From: Coraliomargarita algicola
Lineage (GTDB): Bacteria; Verrucomicrobiota; Verrucomicrobiia; Opitutales; Coraliomargaritaceae
DNA: 64,000 nt
Direction of reading: 5' to 3'
Assembly: GCF_033878955.1 (NCBI RefSeq)
Contig: NZ_CP138858.1
Span: forward strand, 5,320,072 to 5,384,071
Under the pieces are notes generated by a model that saw only the letters and a program-made list of their open reading frames with translations, searched no databases and was not told the origin of the DNA. Positions 57,667 through 64,000 of this stretch are shown piece by piece. How positions within the stretch are numbered: the stretch's first letter is position 1; the number at the start of each line of letters is the position of its first letter. Made by a program: the position numbers and the translations under genes.

Positions 57667-59910
57667 TTAGTGGCTGTAAGTTATGGGCTCGCCGCAGTGG
57701 GCATGCGGGGCTATCCATATATGGTAATTGCCCGTGTCGACTTGCCAATCACCTTGAAGGTTAGTGAACCCGAGCGCCTGATCGTCTAATTTAAAGCTTA
57801 TTGTGGCAGATTCGCCCGCTTGTAGATGCACGCGTTGGAAGCCACGAAGTTCCTGTTCGGGGCGGGCACCTGAATGACACGCAAGTTGCCGTACATACAT
57901 TTGTACCGTCTCTGTGCCTGCTTGTTTTCCTGTATTGGTAATTGTCGCGGATGCCTGAGTCATGCCTGTCGCGTCTTTCTCGAGGGAAACTTCGCTGTAG
58001 TTGAAACTGGTGTAAGTGAGGCCGTAACCGAAGTGAAAGCGCGGATTGACCGTTTCTAGATCGCGGTAGTTGCGAGCATTCGGGCGGCCTGTTTTAGGGC
58101 GATTGTAGTAGATCGGGACTTGGCCGACCGAGTGGGGCACTGAAATGGTTAAACGCCCTGAGGGAGATGCCTGGCCAGTCAGTAGTTCGGCAATGGCTTC
58201 GCCACCTCGAATGCCAGGTTGCCATGCGCAGAGCACGGCGTCTGATTCGTCGAGTACTTCGTTGACTATCAATGGGCGTCCGCTGAAGAGAACCGTGACG
58301 ATGGGGGTGCCTGTCGCGGCGACTGCATCGAATAACTTTTGCTGGTTACCGGTGAGTCCCAAGTTGGAGCGAGAGGCTTGTTCGCCTGTCCAGCCACGCG
58401 GTTCGCCAAGTGCCATGACGACAACGTCGACTGACTTTGCCAATGCGACAGCTTCATCGATATTGAGATCGCTGTCGTCGCGTGGTGCATCTTCATCAGG
58501 CACGATTTGACCGTCTTGTAAAGTTTTGGTGCGCGGCAGGGTATTTAACGCACAGCCATGGCAGATGCTCAATGTCGTGCCCTCTGCCAGAGCGTGCTTG
58601 AGACCCTCGGCGAGCGTAATGACGTCACTGGGGCGACCGCGCTCACTCCAGCAGCCTAGCATTTCGAGTGGGTCGTCGCCAAAGGGGCCAACGAGTCCGA
58701 CTTTCTTGACTGTCGGGCTCAGTGGTAGGCTGCCTTCGTTTTTAAGTAAAACGACCGATTTGATGGCAGTTTCCTTCGCGATTTCAATACCGTCCTGGGA
58801 TAGTTGATCGGGGTTCCAGTTCTTCTCGTCAACATAAGGCCGGTCGAAGAGGCCGAGTTCAAATTTTATGGATAGCACCCGACGAACCGCGAGGTTGATG
58901 GGGGCGACAGAGAAGCGACCTGCCTCAACTTCTTGCTCCAATGTGTCTAAGTAGGAGTTGGTTAGCATGTCCATGTCGTTGCCCGCTGCCAAGGCTAGTG
59001 ATGAGGCATCCGCGCGGTCGCTGGCATAGCCCCAGTTGATCATTTCGCAAACAGCATTCCAGTCGCTGACGACGAAGCCCTTAAAGCCCCATTCATCACG
59101 TAAGATTTCGGTTAAAGTGTGATGATTGGCAGCTGCAGGAATGCCCCCAATGGCATTAAAGCTACTCATGATTGTCAATGCATCGGCGTCAACTCCGGCT
59201 TTAAAGGAAGGTAGATGGCCATTACGCAAAGTCCATTCAGTGATTTCAGTTTCGTTGTAATCACGTCCGCCCATGGATGCCCCATAACCGACAAAGTGTT
59301 TCAGACAAGCCGCTATACGGTCTCTTTTGGAGGGGTCTTGGCCCTGAAGTCCGCGGACTTGTGCGGCGGTGCACAATGAGTTGAGGTAAGGGTCTTCGCC
59401 ACAAGTTTCAGCGACGCGGCCCCAGCGAATATCACGGGATAGGTCGCACATTGGGGTAAATGCCCAATCGATGCCTTCGGCTGCTGATTCACGCGCGGCG
59501 ATGGTTTGTGCCTTTTCAAAGAGTTCCGGTTCAAACGCGCAGGATAGGCCGAGTGGAATCGGAAATGTGGTACGGTTGCCATGTATAATATCCATTCCGA
59601 ATATGAGCGGAATGCCTAAACGCGAGTCTTCTACCGCGAAGCGTTGAATGCGATTGCGGAGTGGGGCGTTGAATTGGGCCCATATGTAAGCACCTACTTC
59701 GCCTTTGCGAATGGCTTCGGCGTCCGACTCCGGATCGCGTTCTGCGAGTTTCCGTCCGGAAAAAATCTGTGTCAACTGTCCCAGTTTTTCACGTAGGGTC
59801 ATCTGTTGCAATAAATCGTCAACACGTGCTTTGATGGGGGCTTCCGGTGTCTTGTAGAGACTTTTGGTGAGAACTTTATCGGTCATTGGATCTTGGGGAC
59901 GGGGGTCCAT
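57667..59910 (-). CDS. bglX: GH3 beta-glucosidase, BglX type
   Basis: 747 residues. N-terminal TIM-barrel GH3 domain (LTQIFSGRKLAERDPES, FGMDIIHGNRTTFPIPLGLS, CLKHFVGYGASMGGRDYNET) with the nucleophile Asp in KGFVVSDWNAV; then the alpha/beta sandwich domain with the likely acid/base Glu in GWTGEQASRSNLGL; and a C-terminal fibronectin-III-like domain (VQMYVRQLACHSG, LRGFQRVHLQAGES). Start may be ATG 59910 or 59886. No signal peptide is visible. Downstream of the solute-binding-protein gene on the same strand, 73 bases away. Confidence 0.9.
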   Translation of the reverse strand: MDPRPQDPMTDKVLTKSLYKTPEAPIKARVDDLLQQMTLREKLGQLTQIFSGRKLAERDPESDAEAIRKGEVGAYIWAQFNAPLRNRIQRFAVEDSRLGIPLIFGMDIIHGNRTTFPIPLGLSCAFEPELFEKAQTIAARESAAEGIDWAFTPMCDLSRDIRWGRVAETCGEDPYLNSLCTAAQVRGLQGQDPSKRDRIAACLKHFVGYGASMGGRDYNETEITEWTLRNGHLPSFKAGVDADALTIMSSFNAIGGIPAAANHHTLTEILRDEWGFKGFVVSDWNAVCEMINWGYASDRADASSLALAAGNDMDMLTNSYLDTLEQEVEAGRFSVAPINLAVRRVLSIKFELGLFDRPYVDEKNWNPDQLSQDGIEIAKETAIKSVVLLKNEGSLPLSPTVKKVGLVGPFGDDPLEMLGCWSERGRPSDVITLAEGLKHALAEGTTLSICHGCALNTLPRTKTLQDGQIVPDEDAPRDDSDLNIDEAVALAKSVDVVVMALGEPRGWTGEQASRSNLGLTGNQQKLFDAVAATGTPIVTVLFSGRPLIVNEVLDESDAVLCAWQPGIRGGEAIAELLTGQASPSGRLTISVPHSVGQVPIYYNRPKTGRPNARNYRDLETVNPRFHFGYGLTYTSFNYSEVSLEKDATGMTQASATITNTGKQAGTETVQMYVRQLACHSGARPEQELRGFQRVHLQAGESATISFKLDDQALGFTNLQGDWQVDTGNYHIWIAPHAHCGEPITYSH

Positions 59911-59983
59911 ATTGTATCAATTGGAGGAATGTGCTTGGGGTTACAGGAGGAGGATTTTGTTCGTTTGGAGCATACGCAGCTGA

Positions 59984-61813
59984 CTATAATTCCGGGAATG
60001 GTGTATCCGGATTGATTTCACTCCACCAACGCCGGATACGAACGCCTTCGTCGCGGATTAAATTCAGATAACTGATGGCGACCTCACGCTGTTCTGCACC
60101 TTCTTCGCCTAGTAAGGTATTGAGGTGTTCGACTGAGGTGGTTCGATTATATCCCCGTGATTGGTCGATCTCTTTTTGCAGTGCATAGATCCAAGCTCTG
60201 CGAATGCCGATTTTATCATTATAAACGACTTGGTTGAAAATATCCATGAATTCCTTGTAACCGATCTCACGGGTCACGAATAGCTTCTTGCTAGTGGTCC
60301 AGGTGTTGATGATCGCGGATGGCATGTTGCTGAATAAGTTGAGCCCAATGTTCTTAGGCAGACCCTCCGCGACTGGACTGAATTCTGCCATAGCTGTCGA
60401 AGCTTCCGCGTCGCTAATGACAGGCAGCCAACCAGACTTTTTGTTAAAAGCTTCATTGATTCGATGGGAGGTGAGAAACCTTAGGAAATCCAATGCACGA
60501 TCGAAGTGTGGTGTGGACTGATTGATTGCAAAGGGCACGCCGCCACGAGAATCAGCTTCGCTTAGGCGTAGTTGAATGTATTCAGCCCAGCGTTCATTTT
60601 TGCGTGGCAGGGGAGGTTGAGAGAGTTCGATCTCGAACGCATCTTCAGCCCTATCTCGGTTCTTGACGCCAGTAAAAATACCAGGTGCGTCCCAAGCACC
60701 CGTATAAATCATTGCGGCTTGCCCGAGCACGAATCGGCGTTGTGTTTGTTCACGGTCAAGCCCAAGAAAGCCAGTGGGGTAGAAGTCGGCGAACTCGCTT
60801 GAGAGTTTGAAGAATTCAATGATCTGTGGTGATTCGAAGTTCCAGATGCCTTGTTCATAGGCGGCCAGTGTTTCGATGCCTGTTAAGTTCGAGCCTGTTT
60901 CCATTGAGAACTTTTCCCAGTCATAGCAAAGGAAGGAATTGCGGTAGGCCAGCGATATATCATTGGAGTTGGACTTGCTTACAGATATGGGAACCAGGTA
61001 TGTATTACCTTGTTCCAAGGCGTAGGCTTTGATCGCATTACAGTAAAAGAAAAGCTCGCCCAAGCTATCGGGGATACGGTCACTTTGTAGCCATGCGAGT
61101 CCTGCTTGTTTCGGCAGGTATCCATCGCTATTCTCAGAACTGCGCCAAACCTTTTGCATCCATTCCGGCTGCGGTGTCAGTTGCGATTGTTGCTTCGCAA
61201 AATCTTTGACTTGTTCTAGGATCGTTAAGTTGTAGAACATGCGCGCACCTCCGAAAGTGCTGATCGGGATTCCATAATAGTCGCCCAGAATATTGTTGTA
61301 GCCACCTTGTAGACCATCGAAAAAGGTGTCTCGCCAAGAAGTGGTGGCTAGGTATTTGGATAGCTCTGGGCTTATGCCTGGTTTTTGATATTCGAGAGCG
61401 TTGTAAGGGTTTGGTTGATCGGTGTAGCTGCCGAGTGGGGTGTAAAATTTGGCCAAAGCGCTCCCTTCGGAGAGTTTATTGCCACTCACTGCAATGTCCG
61501 GTGCTGTGCCACTGATCAGGTGGACGTTCATGAACTGATTGTATACCGCTTGAGATATGGGAGATTGCTCGACGCGGATGCCTTCAGCTTTAACGTGCGG
61601 TAGCTCGTTGTACTCGTCGATCGCCCATTGCAAAGATTCACGAAAGCCAGGTTCCAGTTGCCAGTGTACCACTCGGATCACATTGGAGTCTTCGACTGAG
61701 CCGGAGCCGCCGCCGGATATATGGTAGAATCGAACGACACTGACGATAAATGTGCCAAGCAGGAGAGCGATCGCGATCCAGTTGGTGTTGAATTTAGAGA
61801 GGATGTTCTTCAT
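59984..61813 (-). CDS. Sugar ABC transporter solute-binding protein, membrane-anchored
   Basis: 609 residues; one N-terminal hydrophobic segment (WIAIALLLGTFIVSVVRFYH) without a lipobox, then a family-1 extracellular solute-binding fold: IRVVHWQLEPGFRESLQW, SGTAPDIAVSGNKLSEGS, FYGIPIS-like YYGIPISTFGGARMFYN, FVLGQAAMIYTGAWDAPG and ALDFLRFLTSHRINEAFN. It is longer than the usual ~420 residues. With the TPR lipoprotein upstream and the divergent permease gene it likely forms one importer. Confidence 0.8.
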   Translation of the reverse strand: MKNILSKFNTNWIAIALLLGTFIVSVVRFYHISGGGSGSVEDSNVIRVVHWQLEPGFRESLQWAIDEYNELPHVKAEGIRVEQSPISQAVYNQFMNVHLISGTAPDIAVSGNKLSEGSALAKFYTPLGSYTDQPNPYNALEYQKPGISPELSKYLATTSWRDTFFDGLQGGYNNILGDYYGIPISTFGGARMFYNLTILEQVKDFAKQQSQLTPQPEWMQKVWRSSENSDGYLPKQAGLAWLQSDRIPDSLGELFFYCNAIKAYALEQGNTYLVPISVSKSNSNDISLAYRNSFLCYDWEKFSMETGSNLTGIETLAAYEQGIWNFESPQIIEFFKLSSEFADFYPTGFLGLDREQTQRRFVLGQAAMIYTGAWDAPGIFTGVKNRDRAEDAFEIELSQPPLPRKNERWAEYIQLRLSEADSRGGVPFAINQSTPHFDRALDFLRFLTSHRINEAFNKKSGWLPVISDAEASTAMAEFSPVAEGLPKNIGLNLFSNMPSAIINTWTTSKKLFVTREIGYKEFMDIFNQVVYNDKIGIRRAWIYALQKEIDQSRGYNRTTSVEHLNTLLGEEGAEQREVAISYLNLIRDEGVRIRRWWSEINPDTPFPEL

Positions 61814-61837
61814 TGGGAGGCTGACTGCGTGTTCGTG

Positions 61838-62767
61838 TTAGTAGACTTTTACGGATCTGAGCGTAGGTATGACGAGGTCGGCATCTGGATGCTTGGCAGC
61901 AATATTGATTACCCGTTCGCGCGCTAGGGTGCCATACAGGCTACGGGGATGCTCCTGCACAATTTCAGTAAATAGTTTGGCGGCGAGTAGCTCTTGATCG
62001 CATTCTTGGGCGAGTAGCGCGTATTGCCATAGGGCGAGGTCTGCTTCGGATTTTCGCGGGAAACCATGTTCCCATGCGATGGCGTAGTAGTTGAGTGCTT
62101 CCTCTTTGTCATTTAGGTAGAACGCGTATACTTGGGCTGTGAATTGTGCGATCGTGCTGAGCCAATGGGAGTCCGGGTGGTTTTGTATGGCTTCTTTTAG
62201 CAGATCTGCCGCTGCTTCCGTAGATGCGGGATCAAAGTCCTGAATCATTGTTTGAGCCAAGTGAAGTGTCGCTTTAGCAGAATGGTCTGTGTGCGGGAAT
62301 TGACTGATAACTTGTTTGTAATAATCCTGTGCTGCCGCGACATCAGGTAAATCGCTGTTGAAGTCGGCCACCTCGTGGATCCTTCCCAAATCAATTAAAG
62401 CACTGGCTGCCCACTGACTGTTCGGGCTCTTCTCGATGACTGATTGGAGCAGTTGCTCCGCCTCCAATAATGCTTCGCTGGATGGTGGGTTCTTGTGCCA
62501 AGTGGCAAGCGCAAAACAGTAGGTGATCTTGGTGTAATCCGGATTGCTTTCGTTGAGTTGAGAATGGGCCTGCGATAGGGCTGTGTAGGCTAAGTCAAAA
62601 CTGTATGTTTGCAAAGATGTGATACCGTCTTCGATCAAAGCTTCCAGTTCACTTTGCGATAGTTCCTTGTCGCCTTGGCACGCGGTCAATAGAACGATTA
62701 TACTGATGCAAATTGATCGAATCAGACGCTGAGGCGACTGATATTTCGGGGAGGGTTGAATAGACAT
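61838..62767 (-). CDS. TPR-repeat lipoprotein
   Basis: 309 residues; a lipoprotein signal peptide (ICISIIVLLTAC, lipid Cys at about 30), then an all-helical TPR protein: YTALSQAHSQLNESNPDYTK, AASALIDLGRIHEVADF, AAQDYYKQVISQFPHTDHSA and LFTEIVQEHPRSLYGTLARE. TPR lipoproteins act as periplasmic scaffolds; here probably linked with the ABC importer next to it, 24 bases ahead of the solute-binding-protein gene. Confidence 0.8.
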   Translation of the reverse strand: MSIQPSPKYQSPQRLIRSICISIIVLLTACQGDKELSQSELEALIEDGITSLQTYSFDLAYTALSQAHSQLNESNPDYTKITYCFALATWHKNPPSSEALLEAEQLLQSVIEKSPNSQWAASALIDLGRIHEVADFNSDLPDVAAAQDYYKQVISQFPHTDHSAKATLHLAQTMIQDFDPASTEAAADLLKEAIQNHPDSHWLSTIAQFTAQVYAFYLNDKEEALNYYAIAWEHGFPRKSEADLALWQYALLAQECDQELLAAKLFTEIVQEHPRSLYGTLARERVINIAAKHPDADLVIPTLRSVKVY

Positions 62768-63041
62768 AAAATTTGACTTGAATTCGGCGTTGAATGAAGC
62801 AATTTCTGCTGCGATGTATTTCGTGTCAAGCTGTAAAGGGAGTAAGTTAATGGGGCATAAGATGCTTTTGTATTTTATCTAAAGAAACTTGACAGCGCAA
62901 ATATATCACCTCCTTAATTCAACGTGGAATTATCCTAGGTTGTGTGGATTGTTGATCTTATGTTTTACTCACATGACTAATTCTTTTTCTGCCCCGAATT
63001 TTTCTACTCTTTTCATTTAGCACATTTCTCTTCGCTATATA
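62768..63041. promoter_or_regulatory. Divergent intergenic region of the ABC transporter locus
   Basis: A 274-base AT-rich gap between the leftward TPR/solute-binding/GH3 genes and the rightward permease gene. Promoters for both directions must lie here. I see no gene and no confident operator palindrome. Confidence 0.5.
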
Positions 63042-64000
63042 ATGTCATCCAATTTAGAAGCTACCCCTAACGTTCGTCCCAGAGCGCCATTACGCTCGAA
63101 ATCGCGCGAGAAAATCTTCCAAAAGAGTAAGCTATATCTTGCGCTCTATTTGTTGGTGCTGCCGACAACCTTGTCATTGCTGATATTTAGCTATTATCCA
63201 AAAGTGGATGTGTTGTTGATGTCTTTCTTTCGCTGGCAACCACCATCAGTGCAGGAGTTCATTGGTTTCAGCCACTACAAGGAGGCATTTTCAGACCCGA
63301 TGTTTTGGCAGTCATTTAAGTTGGTCGGTATTCTGTTGGTGGCCAATTTGATTAAACTGTGGCCCGGGATTTTAGCGGCGATTGCATTGAATCGGGTGAA
63401 GAGTGATCGGTTACGTTATTTGATACAGGTTTGTTTTGTCATTCCTATGATTATACCTGGGATGGTCTTTCTTTTGATCTGGAAAAGTTTTTACGACCCT
63501 GACTTTGGCTTAGTGAATCGTCTCTTGAATCTAACTGGGGGGATGGAAGTTTTACAGTGGATGGATACGGCAATGCCGCGTTTGTCTCAGGCATTGGAAC
63601 CTGTTCAAGCTGGATTCTTGGGGCCGGTGTTTGGCGGTGTGGGCGGCCTGATTGTTTTAGGTGCCTATATCATGTGCGCGGGGCGACGTAAGCAGCATGA
63701 TGCATCTCGATGGGGTGATAATTTGCTATTGCTGATCGGTGCGTCTATTTTGCCCTTGGTGGGGTTTATGGGATGGGGGCAATCTGAATGGTCTGTTTTA
63801 GCGGTGGCTGTAACTATTGTCGTCTGGATGTTTGTCTGCGCACGCCGAATTGGAAACTCATGGATCGCATGGCCCTTCTTATTGCTTGCAGGTGTATTCG
63901 TATTTCTCGGTGAGCTTTGGCGTTTACCGCTGACGCTGTTCATTACTTTTGTAGTCGTAGAGCTCATTCGGAGTCGCCTGGATGATTACGCAGCCAAGCC
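63042..64000 (+). CDS. Sugar ABC transporter permease (MalF/UgpA-like), 3'-truncated, with inserted membrane segments
   Basis: 319 codons, open to the window end. The first ~170 residues match MalF/UgpA-type permeases: basic cytoplasmic tail, YLALYLLVLPTTLSLLIFSY, FIGFSHYKEAFSDPMFWQSF, LAAIALNRVKSDRLRY, CFVIPMIIPGMVFLLIWKSF and YDPDFGLVNRLLNLTGG. In ordinary permeases the next ~40 residues lead to the EAA loop. Here at least four further hydrophobic stretches follow (GPVFGGVGGLIVLGAYI, LLLLIGASILPLVGFMGW, VLAVAVTIVVWMFV, FLLLAGVFVFLGEL), and no EAA motif is reached before the edge. Confidence 0.75.
   Translation, partial: MSSNLEATPNVRPRAPLRSKSREKIFQKSKLYLALYLLVLPTTLSLLIFSYYPKVDVLLMSFFRWQPPSVQEFIGFSHYKEAFSDPMFWQSFKLVGILLVANLIKLWPGILAAIALNRVKSDRLRYLIQVCFVIPMIIPGMVFLLIWKSFYDPDFGLVNRLLNLTGGMEVLQWMDTAMPRLSQALEPVQAGFLGPVFGGVGGLIVLGAYIMCAGRRKQHDASRWGDNLLLLIGASILPLVGFMGWGQSEWSVLAVAVTIVVWMFVCARRIGNSWIAWPFLLLAGVFVFLGELWRLPLTLFITFVVVELIRSRLDDYAAK

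Overview
The window is bacterial, gene-dense and of moderate GC. Gene content points to a marine polysaccharide-degrading Verrucomicrobiota, possibly Opitutae/Puniceicoccales: a FucP-type fucose symporter next to a class II aldolase, GH2 and GH3 glycosidases with an ABC sugar importer, a TMTC-like TPR membrane protein, a menaquinone gene and a chromosomal integron. No rRNA or tRNA gene was recognised, so the taxonomic call is an inference.

Layout. 1-1351: two secreted proteins of unknown function, the first cut by the window edge. 1651-4438: deoxy-sugar uptake and cleavage (FucP-like symporter plus a double-domain class II aldolase). 4476-6137: Na/Pi cotransporter behind a possible Pho box. 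6603-13413: an addB/addA recombination helicase-nuclease locus, split by a GxxExxY nuclease-like gene that sits between inverted pairs of a 12-bp repeat. 13534-19635: metY, a TMTC-like membrane protein translationally coupled to a DUF192 lipoprotein, an M24 peptidase and hemL.

19786-30948 is a chromosomal integron. A tyrosine recombinase with the IntI-specific insertion (29533-30948) is preceded by a LexA-type palindrome. To its left lies an array of leftward-facing small cassettes separated by attC-like sites in at least two size classes. Cassettes carry small membrane or secreted proteins, a DUF1963 protein, a DUF4177/ExbD-like fusion, a truncated BrnA-like antitoxin with an IS110 fragment, and a YefM-YoeB toxin-antitoxin pair with its own promoter and operator. 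Two apparently identical group II introns interrupt two attC sites at the same position and in the orientation opposite to the cassette genes, the pattern of group IIC-attC introns. A decayed third intron fragment lies in another attC. This is the most interesting system in the window.

31064-42096: a 45-bp inverted repeat, nadE, then TolC-like protein, Maf, TonB-like protein, pseudouridine synthase, lytic transglycosylase and an HI0933-like flavoprotein; then five ~96-bp palindromic tandem repeats, followed by an RLAN-ATP-grasp (RimK-like) and a GNAT/C39-peptidase-like fusion. 42154-53546: hybrid histidine kinase, menD, a cysteine-poor DksA-like protein, ileS, a Ca/Na exchanger, gpmI and engB. 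53552-64000: a carbohydrate locus with an AraC regulator, divergent beta-galactosidase, GH3 beta-glucosidase, solute-binding protein, TPR lipoprotein and a partial sugar ABC permease with an unusual hydrophobic insertion.

Six genes or gene segments are broken by apparent single-base losses, mostly in short homopolymers (near 500, 8502, 8602, 12825, 16345 and 38625). All have the same sign and most affect otherwise well-preserved proteins, so residual sequencing error is at least as likely as real gene decay.
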